Assembly (NCBI GenBank): GCA_024275295.1 | Contig: JAJRZI010000116.1 | Location: 1 to 64,000, forward strand | From: Gammaproteobacteria bacterium | GTDB lineage: Bacteria; Pseudomonadota; Gammaproteobacteria; Chromatiales; Chromatiaceae | Length of the DNA: 64,000 nt | Direction of reading: 5' to 3' | In this document: positions 1 to 9,433 of the stretch, in pieces | Layout: each line of letters opens with the position of its first letter | Position numbering within the stretch: the first letter of the stretch is position 1 | Position numbers and translations under genes: made by a program | Notes under the pieces: generated by a model | Seen by the model: the letters and a program-made list of their open reading frames with translations, nothing else | Told to the model about the DNA's origin: nothing | Databases searched by the model: none

Positions 1-1160
1 CCAACGGTGCGGCCACCTTCACGGATAGCGAAGCGCAGCCCCTCTTCCATTGCGATCGGTGCACCCAATTTGACAACCATCTTGACGTTGTCACCCGGCA
101 TGACCATCTCTACGCCTTCTGGCAGGTCGCAGGCACCGGTTACATCGGTGGTCCTAAAGTAGAACTGTGGACGATAGCCGTTGAAGAATGGGGTGTGACG
201 TCCACCTTCGTCTTTGCTCAGGATGTACACTTCGGCTTCGAAGTGGGTGTGCGGGGTGATGCTGCCCGGCTTTGCCAGTACTTGACCACGCTCGACATCT
301 TCACGCTTGGTGCCACGTAGCAGCACACCAACGTTGTCCCCCGCTACACCTTCGTCCAGCAGTTTGCGGAACATCTCTACACCCGTGCAGGTGGTCTTGA
401 CGGTGTCTTTGATGCCGACGATTTCGATCTCTTCCCCAACTTTGACGACGCCACGCTCGACTCGGCCGGTGACTACGGTACCGCGCCCGGAGATGGAGAA
501 GACATCTTCGATTGGCAGCAGAAAGGGCTGATCAATGTCGCGCTCTGGCTCTGGGATGTAGCTGTCCATGGCTTCTACCAGCTTGATGACAGATGGGACA
601 CCAATCTCAGAGGTGTCGCCTTCCAGTGCTTTCAATGCAGAACCGACGATGATGGGGGTGTCGTCACCTGGAAATTCGTACTGATCCAGCAGTTAGCGTA
701 CTTCCATCTCTACCAGTTCAAGCAGCTCTTCATCATCGACCATGTCTGCCTTGTTCAGGTAGACGACGATGTAAGGCACGCCGACCTGACGCGACAGCAG
801 GATGTGCTCGCGCGTCTGAGGCATGGGGCCGTCAGCTGCGGAGCAGACCAGGATGGCGCCGTCCATTTGGGCAGCACCGGTAATCATGTTCTTTACATAG
901 TCAGCGTGACCCGGGCAATCCACATGGGCGTAGTGACGATTCTCTGACTCGTATTCAACGTGGGCAGTGGCGATGGTAATGCCGCGCTCGCGCTCTTCCG
1001 GGGCGTTGTCGATCTGGTCGAAAGCCTTAGTTTCACCGCCATGTACCTCGGCCATGACCTTGGTCAGGGCAGCGGTTAGCGTGGTTTTACCATGATCAAC
1101 GTGGCCGATGGTGCCGACGTTCACATGTGGTTTTGTGCGTTCGAATTTTTCCTTGGACAT
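1..1160 (-). pseudogene. tuf: Elongation factor Tu (tufB-type copy), interrupted by an in-frame stop and cut by the window edge
   Basis: EF-Tu is the GTPase that delivers aminoacyl-tRNA to the ribosome. The start [20 protein letters not shown], the P-loop GHVDHGKTT, the DCPGHADY switch II and the NKADM guanine motif are all visible. At 693-695 a TAA codon follows MEVR, where the family has Glu. The same frame then continues with [13 protein letters not shown] and stays recognisable to the C-terminal REGGRTVG at the window edge, so nothing but this one codon breaks it. The ATG at 1160 matches the family start. It lies downstream of tRNA-Tyr, -Gly and -Thr, the usual tufB context. Gammaproteobacteria often carry a second tuf copy, so loss of this one could be tolerated; a sequencing error is equally possible. 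Confidence 0.93.
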
Positions 1161-1220
1161 TGAGAGTGATCTCCGAAAATTTGCATTTAAAGAAATTTCA
1201 TTTATTAATAAAGATAAATC

Positions 1221-1240
1221 CGTGCGTAAAAGCACGCACG
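1221..1240 (-). other. Small hairpin in the tRNA-Thr/tuf spacer
   Basis: CGTGCGT and ACGCACG form a 7-bp stem with a 6-nt loop, between the 3' end of tRNA-Thr and the tuf start. In tRNA-tufB operons the spacer is part of the co-transcript. This could be an RNA-processing or leader structure, but nothing beyond the stem supports a role. Confidence 0.35.
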
Positions 1241-1253
1241 CCACCTATAAACC

Positions 1254-1329
1254 TGGAGCCCATGAGCGGATTTGAACCGCTGACCTCACCCTTACCAAGG
1301 GTGTGCTCTACCAACTGAGCTACATGGGC
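1254..1329 (-). tRNA. tRNA-Thr (GGT anticodon)
   Basis: A full cloverleaf can be read on the minus strand. The acceptor GCCCATG pairs with CATGGGC before an encoded CCA. The anticodon stem CACCC/GGGTG encloses TTGGTAA, giving anticodon GGT. The T arm contains GGTTCAAATC. It is the last tRNA before tuf. Confidence 0.96.
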
Positions 1330-1380
1330 TAATAAAGTTCGCAAGTCAGCGCTACACTATCTCAACTTGCTACTAAACTT

Positions 1381-1454
1381 TGGAGCGGGTGATGGGAATC
1401 GAACCCACACCATCAGCTTGGAAGGCTGAGGTTCTACCGTTGAACTACACCCGC
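1381..1454 (-). tRNA. tRNA-Gly (TCC anticodon)
   Basis: The acceptor GCGGGTG pairs with CACCCGC, and CCA is encoded. The anticodon arm TCAGC-CTTCCAA-GCTGA gives TCC, and the T arm has GGTTCGATTCC. It is the middle gene of the Tyr-Gly-Thr-tuf cluster. Confidence 0.96.
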
Positions 1455-1489
1455 GCTAATCTTGTGTGGCCCTGTCAGCCGCTTAAATC

Positions 1490-1574
1490 TGGTGGAGGGG
1501 GGAGGATTCGAACCTCCGAAGGCTGAGCCGTCAGATTTACAGTCTGATCCCTTTGGCCACTCGGGAACCCCTCC
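1490..1574 (-). tRNA. tRNA-Tyr (GTA anticodon)
   Basis: This is a class II tRNA with a long variable arm. The acceptor GGAGGGG pairs with CCCCTCC, the anticodon stem CAGAC/ (T)CTG encloses TGTAAA giving GTA, and CCA is encoded. It is the first gene of the tRNA-tuf operon. Confidence 0.95.
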
Positions 1575-1589
1575 GAAAACAAGCCCGCT

Positions 1590-1618
1590 ATTTTGATTGA
1601 CCAGCTGCCCAGTGTCAA
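1590..1618 (-). promoter_or_regulatory. Probable sigma-70 promoter of the tRNA-tuf operon with GC-rich discriminator
   Basis: On the minus strand a perfect -35 TTGACA (1613-1618) is followed by a 17-nt spacer and a CAAAAT -10 (1590-1595, four of six consensus bases). Immediately downstream is AGCGGGC (1583-1589), a GC-rich discriminator of the kind linked to growth-rate and ppGpp control of stable RNA genes. tRNA-Tyr begins about 10 nt further on. The 1575-1724 gap holds nothing else I can recognise. Confidence 0.6.
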
Positions 1619-1724
1619 CAGCGGAATTGACTTAATTTCACTCTACAGTCAACTGATTTTGATCTATTTTAGTTTTTGCGGCACAAACTCATCGACACAC
1701 GCTTTTGCTCAGCAAATCTAACGA

Positions 1725-2321
1725 CTAAGAGAGGGATTTGCTGTGCAAAATATTCATCGCCTTTTGGAACTCGCCTGCCACAATGAGCTGGACAGTGTCG
1801 GCCGCCTTTTCCAATCCCACACAGATAGCATCATGATCATCACGGGAAGGGCGGGATAGAACATAATCAGAGACCCGGTTTCGGTCGCCAGGGTGATCTA
1901 TCCCCACTCTTAACCGATAAAAGCCGCCACCCATTGCACTCATAATGTCACGCAATCCATTATGCCCTGCATGGCCGCCAGCCTTCTTCAGGCGCAGCTC
2001 CCCAGCCGGAAGATCCAACTCATCATGTACCACAAGCACATTTTCTACAGGAATCTTGTAATATCGCGCCAAGCTGGAAACCGATTGGCCACTGCGATTC
2101 ATAAAGGTCGACGGCTTTAGCAGCCAGCACTCCCCGTCACCCACCCGAATCCGGCATGCTGCGCCATGAAAGCGGGACTCACTCTTGAAAGCACCGTCAA
2201 ATCGTTGTGCCAGCAAATCAACAAACCAAAAGCCTGCATTATGGCGGGTATCTTCATATTGACTGCCGGGATTGCCCAGCCCAACAATCAGTCTGATGCC
2301 AGATGAACGGTTACTGCCCAT
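1725..2321 (-). CDS. pth: Peptidyl-tRNA hydrolase
   Basis: Pth cleaves peptidyl-tRNAs released by stalled ribosomes and recycles the tRNA. The 198-residue length is normal. Seen are the N-terminal LIVGLGNPGSQYEDTRHNAGF (nucleotide-hydrolase fold with the conserved Asn and catalytic His), KPSTFMNRSGQSV, VVHDELDLP and GGHAGHNGLR. The first residues, MGSNRSSG, are an unconserved extension. It follows rplY on the same strand, the standard order, with a terminator-like hairpin between them that may let pth be expressed at a lower level than L25. Confidence 0.97.
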   Translation of the reverse strand: MGSNRSSGIRLIVGLGNPGSQYEDTRHNAGFWFVDLLAQRFDGAFKSESRFHGAACRIRVGDGECWLLKPSTFMNRSGQSVSSLARYYKIPVENVLVVHDELDLPAGELRLKKAGGHAGHNGLRDIMSAMGGGFYRLRVGIDHPGDRNRVSDYVLSRPSRDDHDAICVGLEKAADTVQLIVAGEFQKAMNILHSKSLS

Positions 2322-2336
2322 AGGTCTGCCCTGAAC

Positions 2337-2378
2337 AAAAAAGCGGGGGCAAGCCGCATGCCGACCTGCCCCCGCTTT
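2337..2378 (-). terminator. Rho-independent terminator after rplY
   Basis: On the minus strand AAAGCGGGGGCA pairs perfectly with TGCCCCCGCTTT around a 15-nt loop and runs into further T residues. It lies just after the rplY stop and before the pth start, so it probably attenuates read-through into pth. Confidence 0.75.
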
Positions 2379-2390
2379 GAGGTCACGCCA

Positions 2391-3020
2391 TTAGCTCTCG
2401 GCTTCTTCCTCGCCTTCAGCTTCAGCCTCCTCATCACCGCCAGCACGCGGCGCATGGATGGCAACCACAGCCAGATCATGGGTGGGAACCTGAGCCAAAG
2501 CAGGAATCTCAACGCCTTCTGGCAGGTTGATTTCTGACAGATGAATCGCTTGCCCCACTTCCATTGCTGCGAGATCAACCTCGATGAATTCAGGTAGATT
2601 CTTGGGCAGACAGCTTACCTCAACATCGGTAAGCGTATGCGAAATCCGACCGCCAGCCTTCACCCCTACCGCACTCTCTTCATTCATGAAATGCAGTGGC
2701 ACATGCACACGGATGGTCTCTTTTTCATCAATACGCAGGAAATCAGCATGCAGCACAAAAGGCTTACTTGGGTGACGCTGCAGATCCTTCAGAACCACCT
2801 TCTCTTTCTTGCTCCCCAGCTTGATGCTAAGAATATGCGAATAGAAGGCCTCCTGTTCAAGGTTGTGGATCAGCTCATTATGCGGCAGCGTGATCATCAC
2901 GGGATCTGTATGGGCGCCATAAATAATGCCTGGCACCAGGCCTGCATGACGTAGGCGGCGGCTCGCACCTTTCCCCGTATCATCACGCAGCTCTGCTTCA
3001 AATTCAAAACTGTTGCTCAT
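2391..3020 (-). CDS. rplY: 50S ribosomal protein L25, Ctc-type (TL5)
   Basis: L25 binds 5S rRNA in the large subunit. At 209 residues this is the long, two-domain Ctc/TL5 form, not the ~95-residue E. coli form. The N-terminal 5S-binding domain has [26 protein letters not shown] and LHADFLRID. The C-terminal beta domain has [22 protein letters not shown] and [24 protein letters not shown]. The tail is acidic, rich in Glu and Ala. It sits between prs and pth, the conserved order, and ends at a strong hairpin terminator. Confidence 0.97.
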   Translation of the reverse strand: MSNSFEFEAELRDDTGKGASRRLRHAGLVPGIIYGAHTDPVMITLPHNELIHNLEQEAFYSHILSIKLGSKKEKVVLKDLQRHPSKPFVLHADFLRIDEKETIRVHVPLHFMNEESAVGVKAGGRISHTLTDVEVSCLPKNLPEFIEVDLAAMEVGQAIHLSEINLPEGVEIPALAQVPTHDLAVVAIHAPRAGGDEEAEAEGEEEAES

Positions 3021-3129
3021 TGGTTACTCTCCAAACGACTTTGGTTAAAAAAACGCCGCCAATCCGCGACCAGAGAGGCGACTGTTATTAAGCAGGCTTG
3101 CTCAAGCCCACTTGAATTCTTAATTCAGA

Positions 3130-4067
3130 TCAATCGACAAACAGGGAGCTAACAGACTCCTCTGTGCTGACGCGGCGCATCGTCTCCGCTAAAAGCTCCG
3201 CTACACTGAGCTGACGTATCTGGTCACAGGCACGGGCATCGGGTTGCAGTGGAATCGTGTTTGAGACCACCAGCTCATCCAGCTCGGAACCTGAGATATT
3301 AGAGACCGCAGGCCCCGACAACACAGGATGGGTACAATAGGCTACAACCCGGGCAGCCCCATGATCCTTCAACGCCTTGGCCGCCTGGCAGAGGGTTCCT
3401 GCGGTATCGACCAGATCATCAATAATGACACAGGAGCGTCCTTCAACATCACCGATGATATTCATCACCTCGGCCTGATTGGCCTGGGGCCGACGTTTAT
3501 CGATGATCGCCAGATCCGCATCATCCAGCCGCTTGGCCAATGCCCTGGCACGAACCACGCCACCCACATCAGGCGACACCACCATCAGGTCAGGATACTT
3601 CTGACGCCAGACATCACCCAGCAAAATCGGCGAAGCGTAGACATTATCCACCGGGATATCAAAAAACCCTGGATCTGATCTGCATGCAGATCCATTGTCA
3701 GCACCCGGTCGGCACCGGCACAACCAATCATTTTCGCCGTAAGGCGGGCGGTAATGGGCACCCGGGCAGAGCGAGAGCGACGATCCTGGCGCGCATACCC
3801 ATAGTATGGGATCACCGCCGTAATGCGCCGCGCAGAGGCCCAACGCATGGCATCAATCAACACCAACAACTCCATCAGGTTGTCATTGGTAGGGGCGGAC
3901 GTGGGCTGGACGATAAAGATATCCTTACCACGAACATCCTCCTGGATCTCAGCCATCACTTCACCGTCGCTGAACTGGCCAACAACAGCCTTGCCCAGCG
4001 GCAGATTGAGATGACTTACAATTTCTGATACCAGTTCGGGATTGGCATTACCCGAAAAGACCATCAT
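3130..4067 (-). pseudogene. prs: Ribose-phosphate pyrophosphokinase, one-base frameshift
   Basis: Prs makes PRPP from ribose 5-phosphate and ATP for purine, pyrimidine, His, Trp and NAD synthesis. The N-terminal half ([49 protein letters not shown]) and the C-terminal half ([32 protein letters not shown], the PRPP loop DDLVDTAGT) are in different frames. They join exactly at a run of six T (minus strand, 3661-3666); seven T would restore GFFDIP and a protein of about 312 residues. Prs is nearly always essential, so a homopolymer sequencing error is the simplest explanation. I chose ATG 4067 by family alignment; the 6-nt MM pair leaves a 3-nt ambiguity. Confidence 0.9.
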
Positions 4068-4173
4068 GCTGCTGTCATGCACGGCAACCACCTTAACATC
4101 GACTGAAAATGACACGCTGCAAACAGCAAGAAAAACCGGCAATGTGCAGCTTGCGGCTTGCAACTTTAGAAAA

Positions 4174-4249
4174 TGGCTGGCCCGCCTGGACTCGAACCAG
4201 GAACACCCAGAATCAAAATCTGGTGAGCTACCAATTGCTCCACGGGCCA
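4174..4249 (-). tRNA. tRNA-Gln (TTG anticodon)
   Basis: The acceptor TGGCCCG pairs with CGGGCCA, and GCCA is encoded at the end. The anticodon stem CCAGA/TCTGG encloses TTTTGAT, giving TTG, and the T arm has GGTTCGAGTCC. Its position between ispE and prs is conserved in many gammaproteobacteria. Confidence 0.96.
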
Positions 4250-4297
4250 ATTACGAGGTCGGGAATCATACCAGAAGCGCGGTTTCCCTCAAGTACT

Positions 4298-5143
4298 TTA
4301 TTTCACAGAATTAAACAGTGGCGAGTGGTTCATTCCCCGCCCCACCAAACCCTGATACGGCTCTGGCACCTGTTTTAACAGCTGCCTGGCACCCGACTCA
4401 TCCTCAAAGGCAGCAAACACGCAGCCACCTGTGCCAGTAAGCCTGGCCTGGGCATGCTGATTCAACCACTCAAGCGCAGCCGCCACCTCAGGGTAATGCT
4501 CACAGACAACCGGCAGACAGTTGTTGTCAACACACCCCGAAAGAAAATCATCCAATGCAATAGGAGGCGAGTTTCTATCCAACTTGGGGTCAGAGAAAAT
4601 TTCGGCGGTCGAAACATGGCAGGGTGGAACCAGAATCAGATACCATGGCTCAGGCAGATCAACAGGCATCAATGACTCACCAACACTTTCAGCCCATGCC
4701 GCATGCCCTCGAATAAAGACCGGGACATCCGCACCCAACTCAAGCCCCAGTTCAGCCAGTCGATCCTCACTCAATCCCACATCCCAGAGCGTATTCAGCA
4801 CCACCAGTGTGGTCGCAGCATCAGAACTGCCACCACCCAGGCCGCCCCCCATCGGCAGCTGTTTATCCAGCCTGATCTCAGCGCCCAGCGTGGCGCCCGT
4901 CACCCGTTGCAGCAGGCGGGCAGCACGCACCACCAGATCCTGATCCTCAGACACGCCTGCCAGCGGGGAGGCACGCTTTATTACACCATCCATGCGCAGA
5001 TTGAAGCTCAGCTGGTCAGCAATATCCACAAACTGGAATACCGTTTGCAGCAGATGGTACCCATCATCTCTGCGCCCCACGATACGCAATAACAGATTAA
5101 GCTTGGCCGGTGCTGGCCAGGACTTATTTAACAGTGCATTCAT
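4298..5143 (-). CDS. ispE: 4-diphosphocytidyl-2-C-methyl-D-erythritol kinase
   Basis: IspE phosphorylates CDP-ME in the MEP route to isopentenyl diphosphate. The 281-residue length is typical. GHMP-kinase features are visible: WPAPAKLNLLLRIVGRRDDGYH at the N-terminus (catalytic Lys region), the ATP-binding loop PMGGGLGGGSSDAATTL near residue 95, a GADVPVF segment, and the C-terminal LTGTGGCVFAAF. It follows the TPR lipoprotein by 33 bp. In Pseudomonas and E. coli lolB precedes ispE here; it is absent from this locus. Confidence 0.96.
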   Translation of the reverse strand: MNALLNKSWPAPAKLNLLLRIVGRRDDGYHLLQTVFQFVDIADQLSFNLRMDGVIKRASPLAGVSEDQDLVVRAARLLQRVTGATLGAEIRLDKQLPMGGGLGGGSSDAATTLVVLNTLWDVGLSEDRLAELGLELGADVPVFIRGHAAWAESVGESLMPVDLPEPWYLILVPPCHVSTAEIFSDPKLDRNSPPIALDDFLSGCVDNNCLPVVCEHYPEVAAALEWLNQHAQARLTGTGGCVFAAFEDESGARQLLKQVPEPYQGLVGRGMNHSPLFNSVK

Positions 5144-5176
5144 TAATGGATTCAGAACCGGATATCAAAGAGCAGA

Positions 5177-6955
5177 TCAGGGATTGAAACGCTGCATCGT
5201 ATCCAGCAGGTACCTATTTTTGGGGTGCCGCTCCGAGACATCTCTCCAGATCTTTGCCGCCTCTTCATGTTCACCAGAGACCCACAGCACCTCACCCAGA
5301 TGGGCTGCAACCTCTGGGTCTGGCAACTTTTCCATCGCTTGACGCAGATAACGCAGGGCCTCTGCATAATTGCCCAGACGGTACTGCACCCAACCCATGC
5401 TATCGAGGATGGCGGCGGCATCCGGTTTCAGCGCAAGTGCTTTTTGAATATATCCCAATGCCTCCTGATAGCGGTTAGTCTGGTCGGCCAGGGTATATCC
5501 AAGGGCATTCAGGGCATCTGCATGCTCAGGGTTTTGCAGCAGGATTTTTGTCACATCCCGCTCCATGAGATCCAACCGGTTCAGCGATGCCGCACTCAAT
5601 GCCTGGAGGTAGAGCAAGCTCTGACTGTCTGGATACTGCTCCAATGCCTTCTCCAAAAAAGCCACGACCTTTTCATGCATCTCCAACTCCTGGAGAATCT
5701 CACCCTCAGCCAAAAACAGGGATTCTGCATGATGTGGCATGGATCTCCGCAACTGCTGCAACATATCCCTGGCCTTTTTCAACTCACCTGAAAGCGCCAG
5801 CAATCTGGCAATCCGGGTACGCGCCTCAGCAACATAATCACCACTGGATACCTGCTCATACCATGAAATGGCCTTATCAGGTTGATTCTCTACCTCATAG
5901 GTGCGCCCCATAAAATAGGTGGCGTCCCCCAACCGCTTTCCACTCCCACTCTCTATCAGCCGCTGCAGATAATCACGCGCATCGGCCAACCGCTGAAGCT
6001 CAATAGACAATACCCCCAAGGTGTAGAGCACATCAGGGTCATCCGGCATCAGCTGCTCAATCTTCTGAAACTGCTCATAACCCTGCTGAAGTTTTGCAGC
6101 CTGCATCAGCATGCGGGCATAGGCGGTGAGCAGCAGCCGGTTTTCCGGGTCATTAGCCAGCGCCTCTTCCAGCATCTGTTCCGCATCCGCTGCATTACCC
6201 TGTGAATAGAGGACATTACTCAATAAGATATGGATCTTGGCTCTGTCCGGATACGAGTCCAACAGGCCTCGAATCTCTTTCTCAGCAACTGCATACTGTT
6301 GTGCAGCAACGGCCACCAGCGCCAAGGCATAGTGTGCCTGCTGCTCATTCGGATAGGCCTCAACCAAACGACGCATCACCTGTAGGCCCAACTGCTGATT
6401 CACCGAGCGGCCAACCACAGCGACAGCGCGCATAAACCCGTCCTGCCCCAGTGCCTGACTGATCTTCACTAACGCAATAAGATGCTCTGCTGCCGGTTCC
6501 AACTGCCCAGCCTGCAGATACAACATCACAGCAGTCGCCCTAGCCTGCGACAGATTTGGGGCCAGCGCAACCCACCGTTCTACCGCTGCAACGGAACGAT
6601 CCACATCCCGCATGCTGGTCGCAATACGGGTGGCCTGCTGCGCTGCCCGTGCATCACCCGACAGGCTGGCACCATATATATAGTGGGAGTAGGCCAACTC
6701 CGGGTCACCACGCTGCATGGCCAACTCAGCAACCAGAATGCTATAGACAATGTCTGGGGTTAATGTTTTATCCTGCACGGCTTCAGGCTCTGGAAATGGC
6801 AGCGTGATTGGCACAATAGATTTTACAACCACATCCTCATGCGGTTTAACAACCTGCGACCCTACCTCTTGCTTATGCACAGCCGTGCCGCAGCCAGCCA
6901 GCAGAAAAGCAACCACAAAATACGTCAACCATCGAATTAACACTGCTCTCATCAC
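5177..6955 (-). CDS. TPR-repeat outer-membrane-type lipoprotein
   Basis: This 592-residue protein starts with a hydrophobic signal ending in the lipobox LLAGC, so Cys21 should be lipidated. The rest is a solenoid of tetratricopeptide repeats (for example EAYPNEQQAHYALALVAVAAQQY, LGYIQKALALKPDAAAILDSMGWVQYRLGNY and YAEALRYLRQAMEKLPDPEVAAHLGEVLW). TPR arrays are protein-binding scaffolds, and its partner is unknown. It is divergent from hemA and upstream of ispE, the position held in Pseudomonas by a TPR protein of similar size beside lolB. I infer a periplasmic, outer-membrane-anchored scaffold. Function is not established. Confidence 0.88.
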   Translation of the reverse strand: MMRAVLIRWLTYFVVAFLLAGCGTAVHKQEVGSQVVKPHEDVVVKSIVPITLPFPEPEAVQDKTLTPDIVYSILVAELAMQRGDPELAYSHYIYGASLSGDARAAQQATRIATSMRDVDRSVAAVERWVALAPNLSQARATAVMLYLQAGQLEPAAEHLIALVKISQALGQDGFMRAVAVVGRSVNQQLGLQVMRRLVEAYPNEQQAHYALALVAVAAQQYAVAEKEIRGLLDSYPDRAKIHILLSNVLYSQGNAADAEQMLEEALANDPENRLLLTAYARMLMQAAKLQQGYEQFQKIEQLMPDDPDVLYTLGVLSIELQRLADARDYLQRLIESGSGKRLGDATYFMGRTYEVENQPDKAISWYEQVSSGDYVAEARTRIARLLALSGELKKARDMLQQLRRSMPHHAESLFLAEGEILQELEMHEKVVAFLEKALEQYPDSQSLLYLQALSAASLNRLDLMERDVTKILLQNPEHADALNALGYTLADQTNRYQEALGYIQKALALKPDAAAILDSMGWVQYRLGNYAEALRYLRQAMEKLPDPEVAAHLGEVLWVSGEHEEAAKIWRDVSERHPKNRYLLDTMQRFNP

Positions 6956-7085
6956 CTATTTAATCCGCGCATTCTAAAATTAATGATTAATTGTAGCCTT
7001 ATATTACAGCTGAGGCATCACTAATGCTTGAATTTAACCCGTTGATAATTCACAATTTCGGATTCGCCCAAAATGACATAAATCC

Positions 7086-8357
7086 ATGCAGCTGCTCACA
7101 CTAGGCATTAACCATAAAAGCGCCCCGGTAGATATCCGCGAACGCCTGACATTTGGCCCGGATATCATCGTGGCTGCCTTGCGAAGCTTATTAGAGCAGC
7201 AAGCAGTTACCGAAGCCGTTATCCTATCCACCTGTAACCGCACCGAACTCTATTGCGCTCTGGCAGGTGGCGACAAAGAAGATATATACAACTGGCTGGC
7301 AACATTCCATGGCATGGAGGTTGAAACCATTAGCCCCTATCTGTATGGGCATGAAGGCAGAGATGCCGTACAGCATCTGCTTAAGGTCGCCAGCGGCCTG
7401 GACTCCCTGGTGCTGGGCGAACCGCAGATTTTGGGACAGGTACAAGCCGCCTATCAAACCGCCAATGATGCCGGGGCCACACGCAAACTACTGGGCCGAC
7501 TGTTTCAACACACCTTCTCAGTCGCCAAACAGGTGCGCACCGATACCGCCATTGGCAACAGCCCCGTCTCCGTTGCCTTTGCCGCTGTCAGCCTGGCCCG
7601 CCAGATTTTCAGCGACCTCTCCTGCCAAACCGCCATGCTGATCGGTGCCGGTGAAACCATCGAGCTTGCTGCCCGACATCTGCACCAGCACGGTATCGGG
7701 CGCATGATAGTGGCCAATCGCACCGTCGAACGGGCACACACGCTGGCTGGCCAGTTTGATGCCTATGCCATTGCGCTGACCGAGATACCGGCGCATCTGG
7801 CCGAGGCTGATATTGTTATATCCTCAACTGCCAGCCCACTGCCTGTTCTGGGTAAGGGGTCAGTTGAAAGCGCCCTGAAAAAGCGCCGCCACCAGCCCAT
7901 GTTTATGGTGGATATCGCCGTTCCCCGCGATATTGAGGCTGAGGTCGGCAATCTGGACGATATCTACCTCTATACGGTAGATGATCTGGACGAGGTGATT
8001 CAGGAGAACCTGCGCTCACGCCAGGAGGCTGCCGGGCAAGCCACTGAGATTATTGAACTGCACGTTGAAGAGTTTATGGGCTGGCTGCGCTCACTCGATG
8101 CCTTCGACATCATTCGGGACTACCGGAACCAGGCGGAACAGACAAGGGATGAGGTCTTACAACGCGCCCAACGCCTGCTGGAGAGTGGCAAATCTCCAGA
8201 CGAAGCGCTCCAGTTTCTGGCACACACACTGACCAATAAGCTACTGCATACCCCCAGCACAAGTCTCCGCCAAGCGGGCTTTGACGGCCAGTCCGACCTG
8301 CTTAAAGCGGCCAACACCCTCTTTCAGATCAACAAACCTCACTCCAATAAAGAATGA
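7086..8357 (+). CDS. hemA: Glutamyl-tRNA reductase
   Basis: HemA reduces glutamyl-tRNA(Glu) with NADPH to glutamate-1-semialdehyde, the first committed step of tetrapyrrole synthesis in the C5 pathway. The 423 residues include [15 protein letters not shown], the catalytic Cys in [12 protein letters not shown], the substrate-binding [17 protein letters not shown], the NADPH-binding motif [15 protein letters not shown], and a C-terminal dimerisation helix. It overlaps prfA by four bases (ATGA), the usual hemA-prfA coupling. Haem demand should be high if the giant multihaem proteins in this window are expressed; hemC and hemD lie near the other end. Confidence 0.98.
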   Translation: MQLLTLGINHKSAPVDIRERLTFGPDIIVAALRSLLEQQAVTEAVILSTCNRTELYCALAGGDKEDIYNWLATFHGMEVETISPYLYGHEGRDAVQHLLKVASGLDSLVLGEPQILGQVQAAYQTANDAGATRKLLGRLFQHTFSVAKQVRTDTAIGNSPVSVAFAAVSLARQIFSDLSCQTAMLIGAGETIELAARHLHQHGIGRMIVANRTVERAHTLAGQFDAYAIALTEIPAHLAEADIVISSTASPLPVLGKGSVESALKKRRHQPMFMVDIAVPRDIEAEVGNLDDIYLYTVDDLDEVIQENLRSRQEAAGQATEIIELHVEEFMGWLRSLDAFDIIRDYRNQAEQTRDEVLQRAQRLLESGKSPDEALQFLAHTLTNKLLHTPSTSLRQAGFDGQSDLLKAANTLFQINKPHSNKE

Positions 8358-9433
8358 AACCCTCCATACGCAGTAAGCTGGAGCAGCTTGCAGAGCGCTT
8401 CGAAGAGATCACCGCGCTACTTGCTGAGCCGGAGGTTCAAGGCAATCAAAACCAATTTCGTGCGCTCAGCCAGGAGTATGCCCAGCTGGAACCTCTGGTC
8501 AGCTGTTATGCCAAATACCAGGCACTGGAGGAGGAGATCACAGAGGCCAAAGAGATGCTGGGCGATCCAGAGATGGCCGATCTGGCCAAAGAGTCTCTTC
8601 AAGATGCTGAGCAACGCCTTGCCGAGCTTGAGCCTGAGCTGCAACTACTGCTGATTCCACCCGACCCCAACGATGAGCGCAACATCTTTCTTGAGGTTCG
8701 CGCCGGCACCGGAGGCGCTGAAGCTGCACTGTTTGCCGGCGATCTATATCGCATGTATCTGCGCTACGCTGAATCACAAGGCTGGCAGGCCGAAACCATC
8801 AGCGAAAGCCTGGGCGATCAAGGCGGTTATAAAGAGATCATCTGCCGCATCAGTGGTCGAAATGTCTACTCCCAGCTGAAATTTGAATCCGGCACCCACC
8901 GCGTGCAGCGTGTACCCGAGACCGAATCCCAGGGGCGCGTTCACACCTCTGCCTGCACCGTCGCCATCCTGGCCGAAGCCGCCGAAATTGATGAGATTGC
9001 CATCGATAGCAAAGACCTGCGCATCGACACCTTCCGTGCATCAGGCGCAGGTGGCCAGCATGTCAACAAAACCGATTCGGCCATACGCATCACCCACCTG
9101 CCCAGCGGCGTAGTGATCGAGTGCCAGGATGAGCGATCTCAACACAAAAACCGGGCCAGAGCCATGTCTCTGTTACAGGCAAGGCTACTCTCCAGTGCCC
9201 AGGAGAAGCAGGCCTCTGAGCAGGCGAGCGCACGCAAACTCCAGGTGGGAAGCGGTGACCGCTCGGAGCGCATCCGCACCTATAACTACCCACAAAACAG
9301 GGTCACTGACCACCGCATCAATCTAACCCTCTATAAGCTGGATGAGATCATGCAAGGCGACCTGAAGCAGGTTGTTGAACCGCTAATTCGAGAGCACCAG
9401 GCCGAACAGCTCACCGCCATGGCCGAGAGCTAG
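8354..9433 (+). CDS. prfA: Peptide chain release factor 1
   Basis: RF1 reads UAA and UAG and releases the finished peptide. It is 359 residues long, with the stop-codon recognition motif in [15 protein letters not shown] (the PxT tripeptide is PET) and the catalytic GGQ in [20 protein letters not shown]. The C-terminus is normal. All the premature stops in this window are UAA or UAG, which this intact RF1 should recognise, an argument against genome-wide recoding of those codons. It is translationally coupled to hemA. Its stop codon overlaps the outer arm of a long palindromic element that separates it from prmC. Confidence 0.98.
   Translation: MKPSIRSKLEQLAERFEEITALLAEPEVQGNQNQFRALSQEYAQLEPLVSCYAKYQALEEEITEAKEMLGDPEMADLAKESLQDAEQRLAELEPELQLLLIPPDPNDERNIFLEVRAGTGGAEAALFAGDLYRMYLRYAESQGWQAETISESLGDQGGYKEIICRISGRNVYSQLKFESGTHRVQRVPETESQGRVHTSACTVAILAEAAEIDEIAIDSKDLRIDTFRASGAGGQHVNKTDSAIRITHLPSGVVIECQDERSQHKNRARAMSLLQARLLSSAQEKQASEQASARKLQVGSGDRSERIRTYNYPQNRVTDHRINLTLYKLDEIMQGDLKQVVEPLIREHQAEQLTAMAES

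Noticed and set aside
3585-4250. Extended prs start that overlaps tRNA-Gln
   Set aside because: The upstream extension reads through the tRNA and has no similarity to Prs; the family start is at 4067.
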